This document shows, in pieces, positions 41,706 to 50,277 of a stretch of 64,000 nt of DNA. Both the position numbers and the translations under genes were made by a program. The DNA comes from Streptomyces lichenis (GTDB lineage Bacteria; Actinomycetota; Actinomycetes; Streptomycetales; Streptomycetaceae). The stretch lies in contig NZ_JALPTH010000025.1 of assembly GCF_023218175.1 (NCBI RefSeq), forward strand, positions 52,384-116,383, read 5' to 3'. The notes beneath the pieces are model-generated. The model worked only from the letters and a program-made list of their open reading frames with translations. It was not told the DNA's origin and made no database searches. Position 1 is the stretch's first letter. The number at the start of each line of letters is the position of its first letter.

Positions 41706-42572
41706 TCAGGGTGTGTACGGGACCTTCAGGGCGTCCCAGGACGCGGCGCCCGGCCGGCCGTCGGCGTCGGCGCCGCGGTAGCCGAGCTTCCGCTGCCACC
41801 GGGCGTACGAGCGCCGGTCGGCCTCGCTCCAGCGGGGGCCGGGCCCCTGCGCGTACGCCGAACAGCCCTCGGCGACCAGCCGGCGGCCCATCGCGGTGAT
41901 CAGCGGGGAGTCCGGGGAGCCGGTGAAGAACGCCCGGCCGGGGAAGGGGTGGTGGCGCGGGGCGGGGCGGCCCTGGGGGGTGGCGGCGAGGCGGGCGGTG
42001 ATCCGCTCGCGCAGACCGCTCATCGCGAAGCCCCGGGGGTCGATCTTGGTGGCGGTCCACTCCTTGTGGCCGATCACCGAGGCGGCGGACCAGCCGTGGG
42101 CCCGGCAGAGTGCGGCGGCGGCGCGTTCGACGGCGTCGAGCTGGGCGGTCGGCCAGGGGTCCCGGCCGTCGCCGAGGTTGACGCACTCGAAGCCGTAGAA
42201 GTGCGCGTTGCCGTCGGTGTCCTGGGACCGGGGCGCGGGGGCGGCCGCCTCGGCGGTGACCGCGCGCAGCACCCGGCCGTCACCGGAACCGGCGTGGTTG
42301 GCGCGGCCGTTGGCGATCAGATGGACGGTGCCCGCCTTGTCGACGACGGCCTGGCAGAGCGGGCCGGGCAGCGCGGCGTGGCCGTCGCGGCAGAGCGCGA
42401 CCGAGGCGGCGGAGCCGCTGCTGACGGTGTGGTGGACGATCACCCCGTGCACCGGTCCCCAGGCGCCCTTGTGGTTGCGGTTGCGGGTGCGCCAGCCGGG
42501 GTGCTCGACGACGTGGACGCCCTCGGCGCGCAGGGCGGCGAGGAGCCGGTCGGGGGTGAGGGGGACTGCCAT
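41706..42572 (-). CDS. N-acetylmuramoyl-L-alanine amidase endolysin
   Basis: The 288-aa protein starts at ATG 42572 after AAGGAGG. Residues 20-195 form an amidase_2/PGRP fold: His47-His48 in VIVHHTV, GFECVNLGDG, and GHKEWTATKIDPRG with His169 and Asp178 as remaining likely zinc ligands. Residues 205-288 resemble the C-terminal wall-binding domain of actinophage lysins (PGRAFFTGSPDSPLITAMGR). There is no signal peptide, which fits holin-dependent export. It would cleave the stem peptide from peptidoglycan. Confidence 0.88.
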   Translation of the reverse strand: MAVPLTPDRLLAALRAEGVHVVEHPGWRTRNRNHKGAWGPVHGVIVHHTVSSGSAASVALCRDGHAALPGPLCQAVVDKAGTVHLIANGRANHAGSGDGRVLRAVTAEAAAPAPRSQDTDGNAHFYGFECVNLGDGRDPWPTAQLDAVERAAAALCRAHGWSAASVIGHKEWTATKIDPRGFAMSGLRERITARLAATPQGRPAPRHHPFPGRAFFTGSPDSPLITAMGRRLVAEGCSAYAQGPGPRWSEADRRSYARWQRKLGYRGADADGRPGAASWDALKVPYTP

Positions 42573-42614
42573 CGGGGCCTCCTTGGCGGTGGGCCCTGGC
42601 TCGTGCGCGAACGC

Positions 42615-42660
42615 CGCCGCCCGGCCGTCCCGCGGGTGGGTGCGGGGCGGCCGGGCGGCG
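42615..42660 (-). terminator. Inverted repeat between receptor-binding and endolysin genes
   Basis: Perfect 13-bp G-C arms (42615-42627 and 42648-42660) enclose a 20-nt loop. It may attenuate transcription from the structural genes into the lysis genes. There is no T-run, so the role is uncertain. Confidence 0.5.
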
Positions 42661-42721
42661 GAGGTGGGGCGGGGCCGGGCGGGTTGCGTGGTGCTTGTCG
42701 GGCGGGGCGGTCACATGGCCG

Positions 42722-43372
42722 TCAGACGACGGGGTCGATGCGGATGAAGCGGGTGTCGAAGTGGCCGGCGCTGGCGGCGTTCGCCGTGCGGTAGCCGGGG
42801 GTGGCGGTGTGGCTGGTGCCGATCGCCAGGCCGCTGACCAGGAACTGCGTGGACACCGAGGAGCGGTTGGTGTTGATGATCAGCGCGGCCCGGTCGTCCG
42901 AGGCGGCCAGCACCACGGCGTTGGAGGCGTTGCGCACGGTGGCCGACATATAGGCGGCGACACCGGCGTTGGTGCTGTTCATGTAGCAGCCGACGGTGAT
43001 GATCACCTGGCCGGAGGCGGGCACGGTGAACGCGGCGTTCATCGGGTCGCCGACCGCGTCGGTGAGGGTCTCGGCGTAGGTGGTGCTGGTGGTGGAGCCG
43101 CCGTCGATGTTGACCCGGAAGACGGGCACCGCGCCGACCGGCGCCCAGGCCGAGCCGGTGTAGTACATCAGCCGGCCGGGGGAGGCGATCCAGGCGATGG
43201 TCCCGGCGACCGGGGTGGGCGCCTTGGCGTCTCGTTCGGCGGCGGTGCCGAAGCGCAGCACGGTGCGCCCGTCGACGGCCTCGGCGAGGGACCTGAGGTG
43301 GGCCGGCAGGTCGGCGGGGTCGCTCGGCTGCGGGTAGGGCAGACCGCTGAGCGGGGTGTACTGGGTGGTCAT
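42722..43372 (-). CDS. Candidate tail tip/receptor-binding protein
   Basis: The 216-aa protein starts at ATG 43372, overlapping the upstream stop (ATGA). The N-terminal segment (PYPQPSDPADLPAHLRSLAEAVD) is the kind that begins many actinophage minor tail proteins and trimerises on the tail tip. Residues 45-80 form a short SPGRLMYYTGSAWAP strand pair and residues 85-216 a beta-rich domain with Ser/Thr/Asn. This is the likeliest specificity determinant, but assignment is by position and style only. Confidence 0.65.
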   Translation of the reverse strand: MTTQYTPLSGLPYPQPSDPADLPAHLRSLAEAVDGRTVLRFGTAAERDAKAPTPVAGTIAWIASPGRLMYYTGSAWAPVGAVPVFRVNIDGGSTTSTTYAETLTDAVGDPMNAAFTVPASGQVIITVGCYMNSTNAGVAAYMSATVRNASNAVVLAASDDRAALIINTNRSSVSTQFLVSGLAIGTSHTATPGYRTANAASAGHFDTRFIRIDPVV

Positions 43373-43593
43373 GCGATCTCCTCCTGTCCTCCGCCGGTGA
43401 CGGGGGCGACGGGGGCGGTGTCCGGGGCCGGGAGGTCCGGCGCGGGCGGGGCGGGGGTCTCGGGGCCGGGCTCGGCGGAGTGGTCCTCCACGACCACCTC
43501 GACCGGCAGCGTCGGGTCGGAGCCCGGCGGCTCGGTGGTGCTCGCGTCGGTCGCCGGCTGCGGGAGCGCGGTCCCGGGCGGCTGCTCGGTCAT
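43369..43593 (-). CDS. Small Pro/Glu-rich linker protein of the tail cluster
   Basis: This 74-aa frame starts at ATG 43593, overlapping the hub stop (TGATG), and ends overlapping the next start. The composition is almost entirely Pro, Ala, Glu, Asp and Thr, and it has no fold that I recognise. The tight coupling at both ends argues that it is translated. Confidence 0.6.
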   Translation of the reverse strand: MTEQPPGTALPQPATDASTTEPPGSDPTLPVEVVVEDHSAEPGPETPAPPAPDLPAPDTAPVAPVTGGGQEEIA

Positions 43594-45965
43594 CAGGTGC
43601 CCTCCTTGACGCGTCGCCAGGTGCGCCAGTCGGCGGCGAGGTCGCCGAGCGTGGGGTACGCGGCGGCCACGGCGGCGTAGTCGGGTCCGGCCGGCAGCGG
43701 GTCCCGGTCGGAGGCGGTGTCGGGAGTCAGTCCGGCGTCCTGCGGCAGGCCGTTGGACCTGGTGCCGCGCAGGGTGAGGGTCTGCTGGACGGTGCCGGGC
43801 GCCGTGGAGGCGGTCTTGATGCCGACGACCCAGGCGAGGGTGTCGAGGGCGGCGCCGCTGGTGTCCACCACCCGTACGACGTCGCCGAGCTGGATGCGCG
43901 GGTCGTACAGCACCTCCACCTCGCCGAGGACCGGTACGGGGTACTGCCCGGCCTGCCGCATGGCGTCGGCCAGGTCCTGGGCGGCGGGGTAGTCCTGCAC
44001 CCAGTCGCTGGCCTCGGCGGAGAACTCCTGCCGGCCGTAGAAGCGTTCGCTGGCGCTGCCGGAGGAGTACGAGGTGGCCTCCCGCTCGGCGGCCTCGGTG
44101 GACGGCTTGAGGGTCTGGATGAACACCGACGGCCTGCCGTCCTCGGAGACCGTGTACAGCCGGCGGCTGCCGCGGTTGGTGAGCCGCAGGATGAGCACGC
44201 CCTCCTCGCGGCGGGCCAGGATGTCCACCTCGCCCTTGACGGCCGGCGCGCCGGCCGCGTTGGAGGCGGCGAACCGCACCGAGAAGCCCGGGGCGACGCT
44301 CTGGTCGTCGTCCACGTTCGGCGGGCCGACGTCGAACTCCTCCTCCGCAAGTACGTACTTCAGGGTCACCGAGCCGGCCGGCGGGATCTCCCGGACGGCG
44401 GTGTCGTGGTACGTGGTGCCGGAGACCACCGCGACCTTGGACCAGTCCCGGTAGGGCTGGACGCAGTAGTTGCGGCAGGCGTCGATCTCCTCGGTGACGG
44501 TGAGGGCCGCGATGTCCCGTACGGAGGTGAGGGTCAGGTCGGCCGCGGTGGGCGTCTTCTCGAACCGGGTGTGGTTGCGCCAGCGGAAGACCCCGCGCTC
44601 GTCCAGCTCGGCCGTGGACATGCTGGCCTTGGCGATCTGGGTGATCACCTCCCACTGGGAGCCGGAGACCCGCGGGAGCGCGTACAGCGGCAGGATGGCG
44701 TCGTCGAGCACCACCTCCTTGGTCCAGGCCCCGGTCTGGGCGAACTCGGAGGCGGTGGGGGCCGCGGCCAGACCGCTGCTGAGCTGGACGCTCTCGGCGG
44801 CCAGCTGGGTCACCAGCCGCAGCTGGTACAGCTCGGCGGCCGGCTGCGCGGCCGAGGCGTCCGCGAAGGTCGCCGGGGTGCACGGGTAGTGCACGCCGTC
44901 CGGGGCGGTGAGGAAGGGCTGCACCGTGGGCAGTACGGAGGAGCCCGCCGACACGGTGTCGAAGAAGCCGCCGATGTGCCACACTCCCGGCTTCCTGGTG
45001 AGCGCGGAGACGCCCCAGGAGAAGAACCAGCCGGTGCCCTCGCGGGTGCCCGAGTGCATGATCACCTTGCCGGCCGCGAAGTCGACGGCCAGCCGCAGCC
45101 GCCCGGTCTGGGTGCCGGTCCGGTTGAGGTCCACCTCCAGGGCCGCGGTGGAGCCGAAGCCCACCGCGCTGTTCACCCAGGCCTCGGCGAACAGCCGGCT
45201 GCCGGGCACGGTCACCCGGCTGCGCGGGAACCAGGTCGCGGTCAGCGCGGCGGTGTCCGGGGCAGCGGCGTGCGGCACCAGCGCCATCTCGTGCGGGGCG
45301 CCCTCCCGGCTCCAGCGGTAGTGCCGGGGGTCCGGGACGACCTCCGGCTGCCCGTAGCCGGCCGCGAAGCCGCCGTGCAGGGAGGCGTGCACCAGGGTCA
45401 GCGGCGCGGCGGCCTGGAACTCCGGATAGCGCGGCGGGGGAGCGGAGTGCAGCCCGGCCTGGCGCAGCAGCTCGTCCACGCACCAGGTGGCGGTGGCCAC
45501 CGGCCGGCGCCAGTAGAACCCGGCGTACGGCTTGGGCAGCTCGGCCGGACCGCGCAGCCGCTCCGCCCCGTCCAGGGCGGTGATCTGCACGGTGTCCGTC
45601 CCGGAGGCGGCGGAGCGGTTGCGCACCGTGCCGCGGAAGGCCGGCAGGACGCCCGCCTCGGTGCCGTAGCCCTGGACCACGGACTGGCCGGGGCGGGCGA
45701 GGTCACCGGTGGCGCGCGGCGCCCACGGCGAGTACAGGGCCGGTGCCGAGCGTCCGTCGGCACCGGAGACCTGGAGCTGGAGCTGCGCCGAGGCGCTGCC
45801 GGCGAAGGCCCGCATGGCGTCGGGCAGATCGGTGCTGTAGCTGCGCTCCAGCTGCCAGGACTGCACCTGCTCGGTGACGTCCCGGCCGCCGAGGCGGACG
45901 GTCTGGTCGGTCAGGCGCGCCCCGGTGCGGAGCGAGTCGGTCAGTTTCTCGTCAGCCACTCGCAT
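43593..45965 (-). CDS. Minor tail / tail hub protein
   Basis: The 790-aa protein starts at ATG 45965, overlapping the upstream distal tail gene by 14 bp. It begins with RLGGRDVTEQVQSWQLERSY, like hub proteins of the gp27/Tal group, which define an axis with respect to a datum. A lectin-like beta-sandwich insert (about 215-375, with AEAWVNSAVGFGS and VWHIGGFFD) follows. The C-terminal half holds VEVLYDPRIQLGDVVRVVD and TLRGTRSN, typical of tail-associated hub ends. It likely closes the tube tip and carries the receptor-binding protein. Confidence 0.75.
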   Translation of the reverse strand: MRVADEKLTDSLRTGARLTDQTVRLGGRDVTEQVQSWQLERSYSTDLPDAMRAFAGSASAQLQLQVSGADGRSAPALYSPWAPRATGDLARPGQSVVQGYGTEAGVLPAFRGTVRNRSAASGTDTVQITALDGAERLRGPAELPKPYAGFYWRRPVATATWCVDELLRQAGLHSAPPPRYPEFQAAAPLTLVHASLHGGFAAGYGQPEVVPDPRHYRWSREGAPHEMALVPHAAAPDTAALTATWFPRSRVTVPGSRLFAEAWVNSAVGFGSTAALEVDLNRTGTQTGRLRLAVDFAAGKVIMHSGTREGTGWFFSWGVSALTRKPGVWHIGGFFDTVSAGSSVLPTVQPFLTAPDGVHYPCTPATFADASAAQPAAELYQLRLVTQLAAESVQLSSGLAAAPTASEFAQTGAWTKEVVLDDAILPLYALPRVSGSQWEVITQIAKASMSTAELDERGVFRWRNHTRFEKTPTAADLTLTSVRDIAALTVTEEIDACRNYCVQPYRDWSKVAVVSGTTYHDTAVREIPPAGSVTLKYVLAEEEFDVGPPNVDDDQSVAPGFSVRFAASNAAGAPAVKGEVDILARREEGVLILRLTNRGSRRLYTVSEDGRPSVFIQTLKPSTEAAEREATSYSSGSASERFYGRQEFSAEASDWVQDYPAAQDLADAMRQAGQYPVPVLGEVEVLYDPRIQLGDVVRVVDTSGAALDTLAWVVGIKTASTAPGTVQQTLTLRGTRSNGLPQDAGLTPDTASDRDPLPAGPDYAAVAAAYPTLGDLAADWRTWRRVKEGT

Positions 45966-47211
45966 GGGTCACCTCCGCCAGCTCGATCGAGATGTTGCGG
46001 TACGGCAGGGGGCGGGCCGGGGTGTCGGTGTAGGAGACCACGGACATCACCGGGCAGCCGTCGCCGGGCGGTTGGGGTGCGGTCGGGTCGGTGTGCAGCA
46101 GCCTGGCCGGCCCGATCCGGGACTGGAACGCCGCCGCCGCGGAGGCGAAGGACACGGTCGCCGAGACCTGGGCGGCCCCGGCCGGCACGGCGGCGGGGGA
46201 CCATCCGCTGACGGTGCCCAGCGTGGCGCCGGCCGCGTCGAAGAAGGTCAGCTGGCAGCCGGAGGCCCGGGTGCGGACGGCCGTCGGCAGCACCAGCCCG
46301 ACCTGTCCGGGGCCGGCCGGCAGGGGGTGGCCCTTCGCGGTGCCGTTGACGAAGGTCAGGGTGCCCGCGGTGGTGGCGGCCAGCGACGCCACGGCGAAGC
46401 CCGACGCGTCCGTGGACAGGGTGAGTCCGGTGGCGGACCACTGGGTGAGCGGTCCCTTGCCGGCGGCCTGGTCGGCGGGGAGCAGGTTGGCCGGGGCGGC
46501 CGGCACCTGGTCGTCGTCGATGGTCAGGACGGCGCCGTCCAGGGCGTAGGTGCCGATCTCGCCCGCGATCCCGGAGGGGGTGACCAGCGCGGCCCCGGCC
46601 GGCGCGGTCGCCAGCAGGGTGTGCCCGGTGTCGGCGGCGGACGACAGGTAGGTGCCCGCGGCATCCCGCCAGTGCAGCCGGGTCGTGCAGGGCCCCGTAC
46701 GCCAGGACGGCGGCAGGGTGAACCGGACCCGCATCCCGGGCGACACCGGGAAGCCCGCACGGGGGCGGCGGTGCCAGTTGAGCTGGGCCGTGGTCTGCTC
46801 CGGCTTCCACAGGTACGTGTGGGGTGCCGCTTCCGGCGCGGTGGACGGTTCGAGCCTGCCCGCGCCGGTGACAGAGGTGTACCAGAAGCCGGCGGCGCTG
46901 TTGGTCGCCCCGCGGCCCGCGGCCTGGAGCGGGTCCAGCAGGTTGCGGCCCACCGGGTCGATCAGGTCCACCGGTTCGGGGCCGTCGACACGGCGGGCCA
47001 GCCGGTCCAGATGGGCGGCGTCCTCCGGGGACAGCCGGTCGAAGGTGAGCTTGATCCGGCGCGGGGCGCGGCGGGGGGCGATCGTGGTGATCTGCCCGCC
47101 GAGCGAGGTGAACTGGGATATGCCGAGGTCCGCACCGCGTTCGAAGGCGGTGGCGGCCTGGCTGATCTCCCGGAGCCGTCCGGGCAGGCCGAGCCAGAGG
47201 TTGCGTGGCAT
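45952..47211 (-). CDS. Distal tail-like protein
   Basis: The 419-aa protein starts at ATG 47211 after AGGAGG. The N-terminal 110 residues (LGGQITTIAPRRAPRRIKLTFDRL, in pieces) fit a distal-tail domain. The rest looks like repeated beta-sandwich, carbohydrate-binding-like domains. Lying between tape measure and hub, it would form the baseplate ring that joins tube to tip. Confidence 0.7.
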   Translation of the reverse strand: MPRNLWLGLPGRLREISQAATAFERGADLGISQFTSLGGQITTIAPRRAPRRIKLTFDRLSPEDAAHLDRLARRVDGPEPVDLIDPVGRNLLDPLQAAGRGATNSAAGFWYTSVTGAGRLEPSTAPEAAPHTYLWKPEQTTAQLNWHRRPRAGFPVSPGMRVRFTLPPSWRTGPCTTRLHWRDAAGTYLSSAADTGHTLLATAPAGAALVTPSGIAGEIGTYALDGAVLTIDDDQVPAAPANLLPADQAAGKGPLTQWSATGLTLSTDASGFAVASLAATTAGTLTFVNGTAKGHPLPAGPGQVGLVLPTAVRTRASGCQLTFFDAAGATLGTVSGWSPAAVPAGAAQVSATVSFASAAAAFQSRIGPARLLHTDPTAPQPPGDGCPVMSVVSYTDTPARPLPYRNISIELAEVTHASG

Positions 47212-47238
47212 GGGTGTGCCTCCTTTCCGTGGCGGGGG

Positions 47239-48351
47239 TCAGCGACGGGCGAGCTGGCGGTGTCCGGCGATCACCGCGCGGGCGATGGTCTGGCCGTCGA
47301 CCTGGACGTGTACGGGCCGGTCGGCAAGGCGCTCGACGGCCTCGGTCAGCCGGGCGAGTTGGGCGCGGTTGCCGCCGGCGCCGAGCATGCGCTCCAGCCG
47401 GCTGAGCGGGATGACCGCCTCGTGCTCGCCGGCCTCGCCGATCACGGCCAGGGTTCCGCCGTTGCGGGGCTGGACCAGGCCGCCCTTGGCGAGGTGCGGG
47501 ACCGGGATCTTCGGCAGGTTCATGGTGAAGCTCTTGCCGCCGAAGACCGGCACCCAGCTGGGGATGTTGACCTTGAAGCCGTTGAGGGCGCCGATGACCA
47601 CGTTCATGCCGTTGGCGAAGCCGCGGAACGGCGCGAGCATAAGGTTGCCCAGGCCCTTCAGGATCGGGACCACGGCGCGGTTGGCCGCCGAGACGGCCTT
47701 GCCGATCACGGACATGCCGGTCTTGAAGCCCTTGGACACCATGTCGACGATCTTGTCCATGTCGACGAACCTGGTGATCAGCGGCGCGAGCAGGGTCATG
47801 ATCAGCCCGAAGGGACTGGCCGCCATGGCGAGGTTGAGCCCCTTCTGCGCCAGGCCCGCCCCCTTGAGGCCCTTGGCCAGCCCGCCGCCCATGGACTTGC
47901 CGGTCCGGTCGGCGCCCTTGCCGGCCTTGCCGACCGACTTCTCCACGGAGTCGGCCTGGCGCTTGACGTCGCCGAGCGACTTCTTCGCCTTGTCGGCCGA
48001 GCCCCTGAGCTTGTCCAGGGAGGACTTGAGTTTGTCGGTGCCGCCCTTGGCCTTGCCGAAGGCGGTGTTGGCGTTGTTCAGCCCGGTCCGCAGCGTGCCG
48101 ACGGCCTTGTCGCCGTTGTTCGCGGAGGTGCGGAGCCGGCCGAGGGAGGTGTGCGCCTTGTCGGTGCCGGCCTTGACCTTGTTCATGGCGGTGGTGGCGT
48201 GGCCCGCCGACGACTTGATGGCCCCCACCGCGGTGGACGCGGTGCCGGAGGACTGCCTGATGCGGCCCAGTGAGGCGTTGGCCTGGTCCATGGCGGAGCG
48301 GAATCTGCCCGCTCCGCCGGCGGCCTTGCTGAATGCGCTGTTCAGACCCAC
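47239..48351 (-). CDS. Tape measure protein (short)
   Basis: The 370-aa protein starts at GTG 48351 after AAGGAGA. Residues 1-160 are a Lys/Ala/Gly/Ser-rich helical region with recurring heptads (GKAKGGTDKLKSSLDKLRGS). A hydrophobic stretch lies at 172-193. The conserved end motif of tape measures, AKGGLV...VIGEAGEHEAVIPLSR, is at 288-318. Tape measure length sets tail length; at about 0.15 nm per residue this protein predicts a tail near 55 nm, much shorter than in ordinary siphophages. Confidence 0.82.
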   Translation of the reverse strand: MGLNSAFSKAAGGAGRFRSAMDQANASLGRIRQSSGTASTAVGAIKSSAGHATTAMNKVKAGTDKAHTSLGRLRTSANNGDKAVGTLRTGLNNANTAFGKAKGGTDKLKSSLDKLRGSADKAKKSLGDVKRQADSVEKSVGKAGKGADRTGKSMGGGLAKGLKGAGLAQKGLNLAMAASPFGLIMTLLAPLITRFVDMDKIVDMVSKGFKTGMSVIGKAVSAANRAVVPILKGLGNLMLAPFRGFANGMNVVIGALNGFKVNIPSWVPVFGGKSFTMNLPKIPVPHLAKGGLVQPRNGGTLAVIGEAGEHEAVIPLSRLERMLGAGGNRAQLARLTEAVERLADRPVHVQVDGQTIARAVIAGHRQLARR

Positions 48352-48400
48352 GTGCTGCTCTCCTTGTCGATCACCTCGGGAAGACGGCCCTGCGTGCGGG

Positions 48401-49027
48401 TCATCCGGCGAGCTCCTCTTGGAGCCTGCGCAGGTGGTCCCTGGTGGTGCGGAGGTCGCTCCGCACGGAGTGCAGGGACTTCACCGCCTTCTCCTTGGAC
48501 TTCTCCGCGTCCATTTCTCCGTGCCGGGTCTTCTGCGCGGTCTTCAGCGTGTCGACGTAGTGCCGACGTGCCTTCACGAGCACCTTCTCGGCATCCTTGG
48601 CGGCCTTTTCGGCCCGCCGCCGGGTGGATTCGACAGCGGAATTGTCGCCGGCCCGCCCGCCGTTCGACCCCGACATCCCCTGCGCCACCCGCGATCGGAT
48701 GTGCTCGGCGTCATCGCGCGCCTGGACGGCCTTGTCGCCGGCCTTCTCCGCCTTCTCGGCGAGCCGGACCAGCTTGTTCGCATCACGGTCGTCCTTGTCC
48801 TTCGCCCAGGGGAAGGTCACCAGCTGACGTCCGAGGAAGACGATCCCCTTCTCATCGCCCTTGAGCACGGACGCGTCGAACTTGAAGGGTGTGAAGCCGA
48901 GCCCGACGATGCCGACGGCGACTTTGAGCCCTTCGACGGTGGTGCTCAGTCCGTTGAGTTTGTGCTTTACCTGGTCTGCTTCGCTCTTGGTCCACAAATG
49001 CAGGACCGGGTCGTTGTTCCCTGCCAA
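48401..49027 (-). CDS. Coiled-coil protein before the tape measure
   Basis: The 208-aa protein starts at TTG 49027, 8 nt after AGGAGGT. The first 75 residues look globular (DPVLHLWTKSEADQVKHKLN). From 80 to 208 it is a highly charged long helix (KLVRLAEKAEKAGDKAVQARD). I do not recognise the family. Position suggests a tape-measure partner or a second part of a split tape measure. Confidence 0.65.
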   Translation of the reverse strand: MAGNNDPVLHLWTKSEADQVKHKLNGLSTTVEGLKVAVGIVGLGFTPFKFDASVLKGDEKGIVFLGRQLVTFPWAKDKDDRDANKLVRLAEKAEKAGDKAVQARDDAEHIRSRVAQGMSGSNGGRAGDNSAVESTRRRAEKAAKDAEKVLVKARRHYVDTLKTAQKTRHGEMDAEKSKEKAVKSLHSVRSDLRTTRDHLRRLQEELAG

Positions 49028-49094
49028 CTTCGGTCACCTCCTGTGGTGACGGGATCCCTTGTCATTCCGCGCCGCCGCGTGCCACGATCCGGGC

Positions 49095-49520
49095 GTGACG
49101 GTCATGTTGTGGGTCGCTGTGGTGTGGGTGGTGGCACCGCTGCCGTTCATGGCGTGGTTCGGCGTCTATCCGCTGTGGCTGAGGCGGCGTCTGGGCCGGG
49201 TCGGCGTGGAGGCCGTCGGTGAATGCCGCTCCGTCGCCACCTCCGAGGACCGCCGCAGCACGAGCTTCGTGTTCACGACCGCCGTCGGTGAGAAGGTCTA
49301 CTACCGGTCGCGACTGAGCTGGCGCAGCTGGGGCACCCCAGGCCGGGAGGCCGTGCTGGTGTACGACCCGGGCTTCCCCCGCCGCTTCGTGCGCAGCAAG
49401 AGCGAACTCACCGCCCGGCCGGAGGCGTTGACGATCCTCTGGGGGATGCTGGGCCTGGAGGTCCTGATGCTGCTCGGCTTCGTCGCCGTCGTGATGTACG
49501 AGGCGGGCGTGATCCACTGA
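49095..49520 (+). CDS. Membrane protein on the opposite strand within the tail operon
   Basis: A 141-aa frame starts at GTG 49095 (VTVMLWVAVVW); ATG 49104 is also in frame. It has an N-terminal membrane span, a soluble beta-rich middle (GEKVYYRSRLSWRSWG, LVYDPGFPRRFVRS) resembling DUF3592-type proteins, and a second span at 120-138. It is the only plus-strand gene inside the tail operon, so it is probably an independently expressed cargo gene. Its role (immunity, envelope change, unrelated) is unknown. Confidence 0.7.
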   Translation: MTVMLWVAVVWVVAPLPFMAWFGVYPLWLRRRLGRVGVEAVGECRSVATSEDRRSTSFVFTTAVGEKVYYRSRLSWRSWGTPGREAVLVYDPGFPRRFVRSKSELTARPEALTILWGMLGLEVLMLLGFVAVVMYEAGVIH

Positions 49521-49564
49521 CGGGCCGCGCCCGCGTACCGGTGGCCGCTCCCGGCCCCGGGTGG

Positions 49565-50277
49565 TCACCTGAAGAAGTGCAGCAGTTCGGCCGGGCCCGG
49601 TCCGGCGGCCACGGGCGGCCCGGTCTCCTCGGCCTGCTCGCCGCCCGTCCCGTCGCCGGCACCGTCGTCGGCACCCGGCCGGACCACCGGCACCGGGTAC
49701 TCCAGCGGCTCCGCGTCCTCGTCCTGGTTGACCGTGGCGAACATCCAGTTGGACTCGGCGAGATGGTCCACGGCCGCGGCCAGCAGGTAGTCGCCCACCT
49801 GCCACTCCGCGGCCTCACCGTGCAGGGCGCGGGCGAGGGCGCTGTCGCGGGGCATATGGCGGACGAGCACCGCGAGGCGGCGCGAGGAGAGCCGGCCGCG
49901 GTGCCAGTCGAGCAGGTCCACGCCGTAGTGGCGCAGCAGATCGGCCTCCAGGGCCTCGGCGTGCTCTTCCGCGAGCGCGCCGAGGCTCAGCCTTCCCCCA
50001 GGCCGAGCCCGGTCTCCTTGCCGTAGGCCTCCATGACGGCCGCGATGTCCTGCATCGTGACCTCCAGAGCGTCGAAGCGCTCGTACTGCCGCTCGCCGAG
50101 GAGCAGCCGCAGCAGCCCGTCGACGTCGTTGTCGTCCAGGTCGCGCAGCTTGCGGGCGGTGGCGCGGGTGAGTTCGGTGGGCAGCTCGAAGGACTGGCCG
50201 TCCACCTCGAACGACCAGGCCCGGCCGAGGGCTTCCAGGCGCTGGGCGCGCGCGGCGTTGACATCGAACGAGGACAT
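49565..50277 (-). CDS. Tail assembly chaperone, long form by -1 frameshift
   Basis: The frame ending at 49565 has no good start near its 5' end and continues the 49987-50277 frame after a -1 shift near 49998. The joined product is 237 aa. The C-terminal part (YGVDLLDWHRGRLSSRRLAVLVRHMP, then GDYLLAAAVDHLAESNW) is a recognisable actinophage chaperone T-domain. It would help load tube subunits on the tape measure. The arrangement matches the G/GT proteins of lambda-like tails. Confidence 0.75.
49987..50277 (-). CDS. Tail assembly chaperone, short form
   Basis: The 96-aa protein starts at ATG 50277 after GAAGGAG. It has FEVDGQSFELPTELTRATARKL and a DDNDVDGLLRLLLGE helix and ends ETGLGLGEG. Short acidic proteins of this kind precede tape measures in siphophage tails. 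The stop at 49987 follows the probable slip site by two codons. Confidence 0.8.
   Translation of the reverse strand: MSSFDVNAARAQRLEALGRAWSFEVDGQSFELPTELTRATARKLRDLDDNDVDGLLRLLLGERQYERFDALEVTMQDIAAVMEAYGKETGLGLGEG
49990..50001 (-). other. Candidate -1 ribosomal slip site
   Basis: The mRNA reads CTG GGG GAA GGC TGA in the short-form frame. The run of five G (49999-49995) lets the GGG-decoding tRNA re-pair one base back, after which GGA AGG CTG AGC continues the long form. The second codon pairing (GAA to GGA) is imperfect, so the precise site is not proven. Confidence 0.55.
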
